This document shows, in pieces, positions 46,563 through 55,433 of a stretch of DNA of 64,000 nucleotides. A program made the translations under genes and the position numbers. Each line of letters opens with the position of its first letter. Position 1 is the stretch's first letter. The notes below the pieces were generated by a model that had not been told where the DNA came from, searched no databases, and saw only the letters and a list, made by a program, of their open reading frames with translations. Origin of the DNA: a bacterium (GTDB lineage: Bacteria; BMS3Abin14); assembly GCA_020350725.1 (NCBI GenBank), contig CP070719.1, forward strand, positions 2,410,897 to 2,474,896, written 5' to 3'.

Positions 46563-47000
46563 ATGGCCAAGATCAAACCCCTGCGTCAAAGTCCTGTCTT
46601 CAAGTCGCTCACCGACCGTGAGATCGCTCTCTTTTCCAGGATCGTGTCCGAGGAGGAGTATTCTCCCGGCACCCTGCTCACCGCATCCAACATGAAAAGC
46701 GAGAACTTCTACTTTATCGAAAGGGGTCGGATCACGGTCTCGCTGGGAAGTGCGGACAACCATGGCGATCTCGTCCTGGGAGAGGGAGACACCTTCGGCG
46801 AGTGGTCCCTTCTGACACCCGGCCACCTGACGTCAGCGTGGCTCAAGGTGTCCGAGCCTTCCAATATCCTCCGTGTTGACACCGTCGATTTCGAAAAATT
46901 CGCCAAGGAGGAGCCTGAGACAGCCCTGAAAGTCCTCCGGGCGCTCGCGGCGGTCATTCGAAGATCGGTGGAGGAGATAAAGGGGATCCTTTCGGGCTAG
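46563..47000 (+). CDS. Stand-alone cyclic-nucleotide-binding-domain protein
   Basis: The 145-residue protein is a single cNMP-binding beta-roll (PVFKSLTDREIALFSRIVSEEEY, FYFIERGRITVSL, GEGDTFGEWSLL). It has no DNA-binding domain, unlike Crp/Fnr. The phosphate-binding cassette region (FGEWSLLTPGHLTSAW) lacks a clear Arg-Thr/Ser pair, so nucleotide binding is doubtful. It ends 10 bases before the convergent HEAT-repeat gene and is not part of that operon. Confidence 0.85.
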   Translation: MAKIKPLRQSPVFKSLTDREIALFSRIVSEEEYSPGTLLTASNMKSENFYFIERGRITVSLGSADNHGDLVLGEGDTFGEWSLLTPGHLTSAWLKVSEPSNILRVDTVDFEKFAKEEPETALKVLRALAAVIRRSVEEIKGILSG

Positions 47001-47010
47001 GGAGATCGCC

Positions 47011-48003
47011 TTAATCAACCACCCTGTATCTGTCCCCGATCCTTTCGAGGACCACCCCCTTCCTGCTCAGGACCTGATGGGCCAGCTCCCTGATGCCTCG
47101 AAACTCATCCTTGAGCAGATCGGCCACGATCGGAATGTCATCCTCGGCGATCGATGGCGAGAGGGATCTGAGGCTCACGTAGCGAACCCTTTTGTCCGGA
47201 TCCCTGAGACCCGCGAGATACGCCTGCTTGACGTCCCTGTTGAACGAGAAAGGGGCGAGGGCCTCCGCGGAACGGAAGCGCACGATCTCCGAGGAATCAA
47301 AGAGCAGTCCATTCAGGAGGCTTTCCCGGACATCGGTTCTGTTGAAGTTGGCCAGGGCGCTGGCCGCGATGGACCGGACTGTGGCGTCCCGGTCATTTTC
47401 CAGGACCTCGATGAGCGGGCCAACGGCATTGGCCGATTGCAACCGGCCGAGGGCCCCCGCCGTTACGCCGCGGATGAGCTCCGGATTGCCGGGTCTCAGG
47501 TAGTCCAGAAGGTATGAGGCCGCCGAGATGTCCTGGAGGCGGCCGATGCTGCGGATACACTGCGCCGCCAGATACTGGTCCTTTGAGCTCGACAGCGTGC
47601 CAAGGAGGTAGGAGGTCGAGGATGGATCACCGATGTCGCCCAGGGCGCCTGCGGCAGCGTGCTTGATCCTCGGGTCGTTGTCCATGACGAGGATCCTTTC
47701 GACGATCCTGGCTGCGCTTTTTTCGCCCCTGATCCAGATGGCCCCGACAGCCTGCAGACGTATCTCCGGGACGGGATCCTTCTCGGCGATCCGAAGGAGG
47801 GTGACGAGTGATGTCGTTTCCCTGTAGGGCTTGATCGCCTGAACAGCGGTGAGACGAACAGCGGGATCGCCGGCGGTGAGGTCCTCGAGGAGGGAAGCCG
47901 GGTAGGGGAGCTGGCCCGCCGCATGCCCGCGGGTGCCGAGGAGGGAAAGCAGCAGCATCAGGGTAAACGAGGCGGTGGTCAGGACTCTCCCATTCCGTCC
48001 CAT
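47011..48003 (-). CDS. Exported HEAT-repeat protein
   Basis: The 330-residue protein has a signal peptide (LTTASFTLMLLLSLLGTRGHA) and about eight HEAT/PBS-lyase-like repeats (DPVPEIRLQAVGAIWI, DPRIKHAAAGALGDIGD, DATVRSIAASALANF). It is a periplasmic scaffold by appearance. It is the last gene of the TolQR/TPR operon, six bases after the GltG-like gene, and may bind or brace the moving complex. Confidence 0.85.
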   Translation of the reverse strand: MGRNGRVLTTASFTLMLLLSLLGTRGHAAGQLPYPASLLEDLTAGDPAVRLTAVQAIKPYRETTSLVTLLRIAEKDPVPEIRLQAVGAIWIRGEKSAARIVERILVMDNDPRIKHAAAGALGDIGDPSSTSYLLGTLSSSKDQYLAAQCIRSIGRLQDISAASYLLDYLRPGNPELIRGVTAGALGRLQSANAVGPLIEVLENDRDATVRSIAASALANFNRTDVRESLLNGLLFDSSEIVRFRSAEALAPFSFNRDVKQAYLAGLRDPDKRVRYVSLRSLSPSIAEDDIPIVADLLKDEFRGIRELAHQVLSRKGVVLERIGDRYRVVD

Positions 48004-48009
48004 ATCGCC

Positions 48010-49410
48010 TCACATGCTCGGGAAGAATACGAGAGGGTAGGTGACCGTAACCGTTCCCTCCGGAATGGCCGGGAACCTCCATCCCCTGGCCATGCGGACC
48101 AGGGAATTCTCCAGAGGAGGCCATTTCATTTCCGTTTCCTCGACCCGGCACTCGGTCACCTCCCCGGAAGGGGATATGGTGAAGGAGAGGACGATCTTCC
48201 CCCTGAGGGCGGGATTTTTCCTCAGCTCCCTGTTGTACGCATACCGGATGGCTCCCGTGTGAGCCGATATGATCCTTGATATCGCCCGCGTGGACCTCTC
48301 CTCCCGCTCCTCCGGCTTGAGTGCAATGACCTTCCGGCCGGCTTCCGTTCCGGGGCCCTCCTGGGTACCGTCCCCGATGCTCGTCACCTTCATGGGGGCC
48401 CCCACCTGCCGGTCGCCGATGATGCCGTCGATGTCGATAAGCCCTCTTCCATCGCTCTCCGGCAGGCCCGTTCCGGACCCGCCATCCACCCCTCTCCCGG
48501 GAAGCGTTATACCCTCGACCTCACTGAGCACCTCGTCCAGTGACCTTTCCAGGTCGCTGTCCAGGAGGAGGGCGCTGATTCCCTTGCTCTGCGACGAGCG
48601 GCCGGCGGTCCCCCGTCCCGAGAGCACCCCGAGGACGCCTACCTTGGAGACCTGGCTGCGCAGGGATTCGGGTCCGGCATCGGGGGCCGGCGCAGGGACG
48701 GCAGGCTTGACCTCCGGTTCCGGCGGAGCTTCCTTTTTCTCGGGAGCCTCCTGTTCCGCCGGAGATCTCTGTTGAGTGTCCGCCTCGACGGAGGGGACCT
48801 TCGGCGCCTGGACCGCCTGAGGGGGTCTTATCGGTTCAAGGATGATCCTGGAGATCCGGCGGGGAAGCTGCTTGAGGGTTACCTCCGGGATGGGGTAATC
48901 GCCGAGGTAGCGGACCCCCGCTGTGTGAGCCAGGAAAACAAGGAGAAGAAGCACCGTAAAGATGACATCGGCGAAGTCGGGCATCCCGACACGAAAGCGC
49001 CAGGGGACGCTGCCCGAAACTTCGGTCGACGCCTGGACGGGCGCCCTGGCCGAAGGGACATACTGCAGGCGGTAAGAGGCCCCCCCGATGGTGAACTCCG
49101 CTGAAACGTCGGGACTGAGGAGGACGGTGAAACCCGACTCCCTGCCTTTGACGAGGCCCCAGGCAACCATGTCCTGAAGAGTGAGGATCGATCCCTTCCT
49201 GCGAAAGGTCGCTGCGGCGTTCCCGGGCAGATGAAGCCTGGTCCCCCGGATGCCCCTGCTGACAAGGACCATCCTTCTGTGGCCGCTCTGCGGATCGCTG
49301 ATATCGGCCCGCCAATCCCTTCCCACTCTGATCGAGCTTCCTCTAAGGTCGGCGTCCCCGATGAAAACGCCTTCCCGGAAGAGGGATACGCGAACCGTCC
49401 GGCCGGCCAT
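48010..49410 (-). CDS. GltG/PglI-like protein: FHA-like N-terminus, one membrane helix, TonB-like C-terminus
   Basis: The 466-residue protein has a beta-rich cytoplasmic N-terminus with an FHA-like start (SIRVGRDWRADISDP). A single membrane helix (about 147-166) follows, then a long Pro/Glu/Ala-rich periplasmic linker (about 190-250). The C-terminal TonB-like AgmX/PglI domain contains HTGAIRYAYNRELRKNPAL and GKIVLSFTISPSGEVTEC. This layout matches GltG of the Myxococcus gliding machinery as I recall it. It would couple the TolQR channel to outer-membrane parts. It is seven bases behind the second TolR gene. Confidence 0.85.
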   Translation of the reverse strand: MAGRTVRVSLFREGVFIGDADLRGSSIRVGRDWRADISDPQSGHRRMVLVSRGIRGTRLHLPGNAAATFRRKGSILTLQDMVAWGLVKGRESGFTVLLSPDVSAEFTIGGASYRLQYVPSARAPVQASTEVSGSVPWRFRVGMPDFADVIFTVLLLLVFLAHTAGVRYLGDYPIPEVTLKQLPRRISRIILEPIRPPQAVQAPKVPSVEADTQQRSPAEQEAPEKKEAPPEPEVKPAVPAPAPDAGPESLRSQVSKVGVLGVLSGRGTAGRSSQSKGISALLLDSDLERSLDEVLSEVEGITLPGRGVDGGSGTGLPESDGRGLIDIDGIIGDRQVGAPMKVTSIGDGTQEGPGTEAGRKVIALKPEEREERSTRAISRIISAHTGAIRYAYNRELRKNPALRGKIVLSFTISPSGEVTECRVEETEMKWPPLENSLVRMARGWRFPAIPEGTVTVTYPLVFFPSM

Positions 49411-49416
49411 AGGGGG

Positions 49417-49917
49417 CTACTCCTTCTGAAAAACGGCAAGGGACTGGTTGATAAAACCGGCCTGGCCGGATGTGTAGAGGATCTTTTTCAGGAGGCGAAA
49501 GGGTATGTTCCGGTCACCCTCAAGGATCATCTGTCCCGTAAATGCGGCGTCGGGGTTGACAGAAGCGATGGCCTCATACCGGCGGACCTTTTCGGAGAGG
49601 TGCTCGAAAAGCTCAGGAATGATGAGGAAATCGCCGTTCTCGGCCTCCCTGAGGTCCACGGCCAGCTTCACTCCGTCGACGACGAGCACATTCTCGGTGA
49701 GTTCGATGACCAGACCGGGCTCCGGTACCGTCTCCGTGGACGAATAGGGGAGGTGCAGATCGGCCGGGATCGTCAGGATCATGCCCTCGGTGGAATAGCT
49801 CTTGAGGAGGAAGAGGATGAGGATCGTGAACATGTCCAGCATGGAGGTGATATTCAGGACCAGCAGGCTGGGTCTCTTTCTTCTCTGTGCGCGCCGTTTC
49901 GTCGGTGCGTAGCCCAT
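49417..49917 (-). CDS. TolR/ExbD-like protein with membrane aspartate
   Basis: The 166-residue protein has one membrane helix near residues 22-42 and a periplasmic domain. LNITSMLDMFTILILFLL carries the aspartate used for proton flow in TolR/ExbD. It is the second of two TolR paralogues in the operon, corresponding to the AglQ/AglS pair of the Agl motor. Normal family length. Confidence 0.9.
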   Translation of the reverse strand: MGYAPTKRRAQRRKRPSLLVLNITSMLDMFTILILFLLKSYSTEGMILTIPADLHLPYSSTETVPEPGLVIELTENVLVVDGVKLAVDLREAENGDFLIIPELFEHLSEKVRRYEAIASVNPDAAFTGQMILEGDRNIPFRLLKKILYTSGQAGFINQSLAVFQKE

Positions 49918-49920
49918 TTT

Positions 49921-50409
49921 CTATTGAACCTCGATCACCCGATCCGCCAGTGAGATCTCCGGGAAGAGTTCACGGCCGTCCCGCTCCCGGACGCTGTCCA
50001 TGACCTGGATGATCGTCTGGTAGAGGATGGACCCGTCCAGGAGAAGGACGATGTCCTTCTTGTCAGGGTGTTTCTCCTTGATATTGGTGAGCTCGCGGTC
50101 CAGCCCCGCAAGGTCAAGATCCCCGTCATGCCTCTCCGAAAACAGCACCTGGTCGTCTACCATGAGGGAGACCACCCCAGGTGACAGAGAGACGGCCAGG
50201 GTGAAGTCAACCGCCGGGTTGGTATCCGCAGTCTGGGAGGGGTTCTCCTCAGCCGTGGGGAGATAGAGATTGACGATACCCACACTCTGGAAGATGGCCG
50301 TCAGAAGGAGCATGGGAATGAGGGCGACGAAGAGGCTCAGGAGGGGTGCGAGGTTGAGATCGAAAAAGTACTCCTTTCCCTTCCTCTTCCGGCTGGGCCT
50401 GAACGCCAT
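49921..50409 (-). CDS. TolR/ExbD-like protein lacking the membrane aspartate
   Basis: The 162-residue protein has the TolR layout: a basic N-terminus, one membrane helix (about 17-42) and a periplasmic domain (ADTNPAVDFTLAVSLSPGV). In the helix start LNLAPLLSLFVALIPMLLL a serine stands where the proton-carrying aspartate of TolR/ExbD is expected; its paralogue has LNITSMLDMF at the same place. It lies directly behind tolQ (no gap) and three bases before its paralogue, so a mixed TolR dimer is likely. Confidence 0.85.
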   Translation of the reverse strand: MAFRPSRKRKGKEYFFDLNLAPLLSLFVALIPMLLLTAIFQSVGIVNLYLPTAEENPSQTADTNPAVDFTLAVSLSPGVVSLMVDDQVLFSERHDGDLDLAGLDRELTNIKEKHPDKKDIVLLLDGSILYQTIIQVMDSVRERDGRELFPEISLADRVIEVQ

Positions 50410-51033
50410 CTACGAGCGCTCCTTCGTCGACACCATGTTGACCATCTTCACGGCGACGCTGTCCAATTGCTCCACCAATCTGTTGGTCTTCGATTGGAGG
50501 AACGCGTAGAAGAAGAGGCAGGGAATGGCCACCGTGAGACCGTAGGCCGTGGTGTTCAAGGCAATGGCTATTCCCTTGGCCAGGATAGCTCCCTTCTGGG
50601 CGGCTTCGGCGCCGGCGACGGCATTGAAGGACTGCATGAGGCCGATGATCGTCCCGAGAAGTCCGAGAAGGGTGGCGACGTTGGCGGCCATGGCCAGATA
50701 GTGCACCCTTCTCTCGATGAGGGGGAGGACTTCCATAGCGGCCTCATCCACCGCGTTCTGAACGTCCCTGGCCGGAAGGCCCGCCTTCTTCAGGGCCGCC
50801 AGGACGACCCTGGGAATCGGGGACCCGTCGCAAAGCTTCTGCGCCGCATCGATGTCCCCCTTATCCACGAAGGTCCGGATCTTTTCCAGAAACGCTCGGT
50901 CGTCAATGCCGTATCTTACGGCAAGGAAAAGAGTCCTCTCGATGATGATAGCTACGGCAAACACCGAGACGACGAGAATGGGGTACATGAAGGGCCCGCC
51001 GTCCCGGAATGCCTGGGCAATGAGCGCTGTCAT
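50410..51033 (-). CDS. TolQ/ExbB-like proton channel protein
   Basis: The 207-residue inner-membrane protein has three helices (about 16-36, 112-134 and 150-175). The conserved TLLGLLGTIIGLMQSF and LNTTAYGLTVAIPCLFFY carry the channel threonines. It should form the pentameric stator that harvests proton-motive force, like AglR. ATG at 51033 follows GGAGGAAGACC; a 34-residue in-frame extension into the upstream gene is not real. It overlaps nothing and is followed immediately by the first TolR. Confidence 0.93.
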   Translation of the reverse strand: MTALIAQAFRDGGPFMYPILVVSVFAVAIIIERTLFLAVRYGIDDRAFLEKIRTFVDKGDIDAAQKLCDGSPIPRVVLAALKKAGLPARDVQNAVDEAAMEVLPLIERRVHYLAMAANVATLLGLLGTIIGLMQSFNAVAGAEAAQKGAILAKGIAIALNTTAYGLTVAIPCLFFYAFLQSKTNRLVEQLDSVAVKMVNMVSTKERS

Positions 51034-51049
51034 TGGTCTTCCTCCTGTC

Positions 51050-51337
51050 TCACCTGACCGTCTGGAACCGTGTGCGGAGGGAGACTTCCTTTTCCAGGTC
51101 CAGGAGATGGAACATCCCCGTGATCTTATCGTCAAAGGTCCTCTCCAGGGGTATGCGTTTGAAGACGATCCTGGTCTTGGGGATGATGTAGGTCACCTCG
51201 GGATGCTCTATGACTCCTATGATCTCCGTCTCCTCCATCCTGATGTAGGTTTCGCTCTCCTCGTCGGCACGAGCGCCGACCGCCAGAGATGATACCAGCA
51301 TTAAGGCCGCGATACAAAGAACCAGTTTCACCTTCAC
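51050..51337 (-). CDS. Small exported protein of the TolQR/TPR operon
   Basis: The 95-residue protein has a signal peptide (KLVLCIAALMLVSSLAVGARA) and a short mature part, MEETEIIGVIEHPEVTYIIP and so on, with no cysteine. The start is GTG at 51337 with a strong AGGAGGAGG upstream. I do not recognise it. Its place between a TPR lipoprotein and TolQ is conserved in spirit with small exported proteins seen in Agl/Glt-like loci, but that is only an impression. Confidence 0.75.
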   Translation of the reverse strand: MKVKLVLCIAALMLVSSLAVGARADEESETYIRMEETEIIGVIEHPEVTYIIPKTRIVFKRIPLERTFDDKITGMFHLLDLEKEVSLRTRFQTVR

Positions 51338-51354
51338 GGTGTTTCCTCCTCCTG

Positions 51355-52524
51355 CTACTCGCCGTTGCCGGCGATGCCGGCAAGATAATTGATCCATCCC
51401 AACACCCTTTGCGACCCTCCTCCGTGTTTCTCATTGAACATTCTGTAATGTTCCAACGCCTTTCCAGGGGCATCCAGATAGAGCTCGTAGAGAACTCCGA
51501 GGTTCAGATGGATGTCGGGATGGTCCGCTGCCTCGATACCGGCAAGATATTGCCTTTCCGCGTCCTTGAAGCGTCCCATCCTGCGAAGGGTCAGGCCCAG
51601 GTTGACATATCCGGCCGGTTCGGAGGGGGATACAGCGATGACCTCCCGGAAGGACTCTTCGGCGGCCTCCAGATTACCCCTCTGCAGGTTCAGGATGCCG
51701 AGGAGCAGAATGGTGTCGGGATCTGGGGGGGCCAGCGACAGCCTTTCCTCGAGATCCTCGGCGGCCAGATCGATCCTGCCCTCCCTGAGTTCCACCAGGG
51801 CCCTGGTCTCCAGTAGCGCCTGGCCATGCAATTCATCATGAACGCGGTCCAGCAGCTCCAGGGCTTCCCTGTCCATCCCCGTGAGGGTGAAGGCCAGGGC
51901 AAGATTATTTATGGAACCCGCATCGCCCGGGTTATCGGCGGGGATCGAATGGAGCAGCTCGCGGGCGCTGTCGGGTTGGCCCATGAGGAGTTTGAGGTAA
52001 GCGAGATACCTGGCCGCATCCCGATCCCCGAGGTTGTTCCAGGCCTGGCCGAGGAAGAATTCAGCATCGGCGACATCGCCCTGCTCGCCGGCGATGATAC
52101 CGAGGTACAGGTAGGCGGACACGAGCTCGGGGTCGAGCTCAAGGGCCCTCAGGAGAGCGTCCTTTGCCGCAGGGAGTTCACCGCTCCTCCTGAGGGTCAA
52201 TCCCCGCAGGAGCCATGGGTAGGGGTGGCTCGGCAGATCATCGACCAGGTTATTCACATCCTCACCCATCGTCCGCTGATCCCAAACGGCATCCGAAACG
52301 ATGAGATTCCTGATCCTCTCCATGGCCCTCAGGATCTCCAACGGCCGGTCCCCGTCCGGGACAGGGGATGGATCGCCCGATACGGTCCGTCCCGTGGGAG
52401 GAAAGGCTCTGGAACCGGCGGGCCCGTCCCCGTCGGATAGGCGCGTTCCAGATGTCGCACAGCCCTGGACCAGAAGCGCCTGGAAAATAAGGGCGCACAG
52501 CGACATTTTCATCCATTTATTCAT
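51355..52524 (-). CDS. TPR-repeat lipoprotein
   Basis: The 389-residue protein has a lipobox (FQALLVQGC, C22) and from about residue 100 on a string of tetratricopeptide repeats (LDPELVSAYLYLGIIAGEQG, PDPDTILLLGILNLQRGNLE, SEPAGYVNLGLTLRRMGRFK). It may correspond to GltE/AglT of the Myxococcus system, an outer-membrane TPR lipoprotein. The ATG at 52524 overlaps the preceding gene's stop; a long open frame further upstream lies within that gene and is not coding. Confidence 0.85.
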   Translation of the reverse strand: MNKWMKMSLCALIFQALLVQGCATSGTRLSDGDGPAGSRAFPPTGRTVSGDPSPVPDGDRPLEILRAMERIRNLIVSDAVWDQRTMGEDVNNLVDDLPSHPYPWLLRGLTLRRSGELPAAKDALLRALELDPELVSAYLYLGIIAGEQGDVADAEFFLGQAWNNLGDRDAARYLAYLKLLMGQPDSARELLHSIPADNPGDAGSINNLALAFTLTGMDREALELLDRVHDELHGQALLETRALVELREGRIDLAAEDLEERLSLAPPDPDTILLLGILNLQRGNLEAAEESFREVIAVSPSEPAGYVNLGLTLRRMGRFKDAERQYLAGIEAADHPDIHLNLGVLYELYLDAPGKALEHYRMFNEKHGGGSQRVLGWINYLAGIAGNGE

Positions 52525-55433
52525 GGCGTGGAAGACCTCTCGCCTGCCGAACCGTTTTCGACGGCGAATCTGACGCTGTCCAGAGTGGGCAGGGGCGGAA
52601 GGGGCGGCATCTCCGGCCTCACTGCGGTTATGGGGTAATGGAGCTTCTCCTCCCTCAGGTAGGCCCATGGAGCCAGTTCCGCCATGCGATGGTAGCTCTT
52701 CTCGATCCAGGGGTCGAGGATCTCGAATTCGACGGCCCTTTCGATGTTCACCCTGTAGGCCTCCAGGGCTTTCTCCTCGAAAGGATAAGCCATTTCCTGG
52801 AGGAGCAGGTCGTATTCCTCCAGGAGGTCGCCCGTCAGCTCCTCCGGTCGCGGGGAACTGAGGATCTCGTCCTTGAAGTGTTCGAGGGCGCGGCCGATAT
52901 AGTAATTCGCCGCAGTGCTGACCTCCGCCACTCTGAAGGCCCCGGCGGCGACGAAATTCCGAATGACCTCCTGGAGAAGCTCCCTCTTCGCGGCGACGGT
53001 CTCCTCGACAGGGGGCCCGATCTTGACCGATTGGTATCGGGAGAAGGACTCCTGGGAGATGCGGAGCTGGGCATTGGCCGCGTGATGGGCTGTGGCTTTG
53101 ACATCTGCATGCTCCCTGTGGACGCCGATTGCCTCGAGGTAGGCCTCTCGCGCTTCCTCCCATCTCCCAGCCGATTCGAGGTCTTGACCCAGGAAGAGCA
53201 GCTGTTCCGAGAGCCTCTCCGCCGGGGCCCTGTATTCTTCGATCACCCTCCTTCTCGCTTCCGCGGCCCTATCATATGAGCCGCCTGACCGGAAGAGATC
53301 GGCTGATTTCACGAGAGTATTTCTCCGATCCTCACCGGCGGAGATGTCGGCCAGGGCGAGGGCATCCAACGCGGCCCTGTTGGGGTCACCCAGGGCCTCG
53401 AGGATAAGGATGGACATCTGCAGCGCCTCCGAGGCAAGGTCGGACTCCTGATAGGTGGCCGCCAGCTCCTCGAACAGATCGGTTGCCCTCATCTCGAGGC
53501 CCATCTGCCGATAGAGCTTGCCGGCATTGTAGAGCGAGATCTGGGCGACGTCCGCGTCAGGATACATCCTGAAGATCCTGTCAAATCTCTCAGCGGACGC
53601 GAGGGTCTGACCCTGTTGACCCAGTTCTTCGGCGTATTTGAATAGGGAATAGATGTGAAGTCTCCTGGCCTCGCCGGCCTCAACATCGCCCCGGGCATTT
53701 CTCCAGGCCTCCTTGAACCAGGCAGCCGACTGCTGAAAATCGCCTTCCTGGAAAAAGGTCCTGGCGATGTTCAGCCTGGCGGTCCCGGCCTCCTCGGTCC
53801 GGGGGTGGTTCTTCAACACGCGGGCGAAGGCATTCCTCGATTCGGAGCGCTTTCCCGAATTGGCCAATATCTCCCCCATAGCGAGGAGCGTTTTTGGCGT
53901 TATCGGGTTATCCGGGTCGGCCTCTTCCAGGAGGCGGACAGAGGAAGCCAGAAGATCGAGATCGATGGCCTGCTGGCGATCGTAGACGCCAATCTGGTAG
54001 TTGATGGACTTGATGGCTGCATTAACCTTCCAATCGCTGCATTCGGGTGAGGCTGCAAGCTGGTTGAGATTCAATGCGGCATCCGGGTAGACGTCGAGGT
54101 CCACCAGGATGTGGCCCTTCAACTGCCTGATCCTGCAAGGGGTAGCGGTGGTGGAGATCCGGTAGTAGGTGTCGACGTCCTTCAGAGCCCTCTCCAGCTC
54201 GGATTTGGTGCCGCCGGCCTGAAACATGGCCCGCCTTCTTTCCGAGGCCGATTCGAGGTTCCCGAGGGTCCATTCAACAGCCTTCCGGCGCTCCGCCTCC
54301 GGAGCGGCGGAATACCAGGGTGAGGAGGGGCCGATTATGTCAGGAAAGGACTCCGTCAGGTCGAGAGCAGCCTGGTCATCGCCCCTTATGTGGTAGGTCT
54401 CGGCAAGCTGGGCCAGGGCGGAGGGAAGGTCCCGGCCCTGCGGAAACAGCCTGATATAGGTCCTGAAAGTGCCGATAGCCTCGGGATAGAGGGAGCGATC
54501 CTTGAACAATTCGGCCAACCGCAGCAGAATCGCAGAGGACCTGCGGTCTTTTTCCCGGCCGGAGAGCCGCCTGATCAGGGACGGCGTGCCCCCCTTTTCA
54601 GCATAGGACCGGGCAATGATCTCGATGGATTCATCGGCGAGGCTGTCGGTCGACGCCTGCCGGGATGCGGTGAGATCGATGAGGGTGAAGAATGTATCGA
54701 TCGCCTCGTCGTACCTTTCCTGGTTGTAGTAGCACCAGCCCAGTTTGTACAGGGCCTTGTCGGAAAAAATGTCGTCACCGCTTTCCGCGGCCACTTTGTA
54801 GTGTTCGATGGCCCTGTCCAGGTCCTCCATTTCGAAGTAATACTCTCCGAGCCTCATATGGATCTCGAGTGCATAACGGGTCCCGGGGTAGAGATCAATG
54901 AGGTTTACGTACTCGGCGGCGGCCCTGTCGGGGTCACCCTGTTCCGTAAAGCAGTAGGCGAGACCGTAAAGAGCATCCTCCACCAGAGGATGGTCGGCGA
55001 AACGATCCACGACCGCCCTGTAGGCTTCTATCGCCCTGCTGAAATCGGGGATGAGATCGGCGCCCTCACCCTTTTCCTCCACGGCCCTGCGGATCCTCTC
55101 CCTCTCCGCCTCGAACAGGAGCTCCGCCAGGCGGAAGGAGGACTCGGCCATGAAGTTCTCGCGGTTATCCGGGAACCTGTCGATCAGCGATCTGTAGAGC
55201 TGGATCGAGCGTGTGCGGGCTTCCGACTCCTCCCTGGAGAGGAATTCCTGGCCTTCTCTTTTCGCCCTGTTCATGAGCTGCTTTATCCGGTCGGACTCGC
55301 CTTTCTTTGTCCTGTCGATCTCCCTCAGAAGCAGGGCCTCCCGTTCCCTGGGACTGAGCCTCTCCCCGGTCGGGGGGGCTGTGGCGCACGAGGCCGCGAC
55401 CAAAACTATCGCTATGGCGGCAAATCGTCTCAC
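52521..55433 (-). CDS. Very large TPR-repeat lipoprotein
   Basis: The 970-residue protein has a short lipoprotein signal (IAIVLVAASC, C16) and is built almost wholly of TPR-type helix pairs (ALYGLAYCFTEQGDPDRAAAEYV, ALYKLGWCYYNQERYDEAIDTFF, NIARTFFQEGDFQQSAAWFK). The start is GTG at 55433. It overlaps its neighbours on both sides by four bases. It is similar in size class and style to the large TPR components of the Glt complex (GltI/AgmK-like). Probable location is the inner leaflet of the outer membrane or the periplasm. Confidence 0.85.
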   Translation of the reverse strand: MRRFAAIAIVLVAASCATAPPTGERLSPREREALLLREIDRTKKGESDRIKQLMNRAKREGQEFLSREESEARTRSIQLYRSLIDRFPDNRENFMAESSFRLAELLFEAERERIRRAVEEKGEGADLIPDFSRAIEAYRAVVDRFADHPLVEDALYGLAYCFTEQGDPDRAAAEYVNLIDLYPGTRYALEIHMRLGEYYFEMEDLDRAIEHYKVAAESGDDIFSDKALYKLGWCYYNQERYDEAIDTFFTLIDLTASRQASTDSLADESIEIIARSYAEKGGTPSLIRRLSGREKDRRSSAILLRLAELFKDRSLYPEAIGTFRTYIRLFPQGRDLPSALAQLAETYHIRGDDQAALDLTESFPDIIGPSSPWYSAAPEAERRKAVEWTLGNLESASERRRAMFQAGGTKSELERALKDVDTYYRISTTATPCRIRQLKGHILVDLDVYPDAALNLNQLAASPECSDWKVNAAIKSINYQIGVYDRQQAIDLDLLASSVRLLEEADPDNPITPKTLLAMGEILANSGKRSESRNAFARVLKNHPRTEEAGTARLNIARTFFQEGDFQQSAAWFKEAWRNARGDVEAGEARRLHIYSLFKYAEELGQQGQTLASAERFDRIFRMYPDADVAQISLYNAGKLYRQMGLEMRATDLFEELAATYQESDLASEALQMSILILEALGDPNRAALDALALADISAGEDRRNTLVKSADLFRSGGSYDRAAEARRRVIEEYRAPAERLSEQLLFLGQDLESAGRWEEAREAYLEAIGVHREHADVKATAHHAANAQLRISQESFSRYQSVKIGPPVEETVAAKRELLQEVIRNFVAAGAFRVAEVSTAANYYIGRALEHFKDEILSSPRPEELTGDLLEEYDLLLQEMAYPFEEKALEAYRVNIERAVEFEILDPWIEKSYHRMAELAPWAYLREEKLHYPITAVRPEMPPLPPLPTLDSVRFAVENGSAGERSSTP

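Noticed and set aside
48010-51033. A Tol-Pal system reading of the TolQ/TolR genes
   Set aside because: There is no tolB, and pal would not be an OmpA-DUF2135 protein; two TolR copies, TPR lipoproteins and a GltG-like partner fit an Agl/Glt-type set better.
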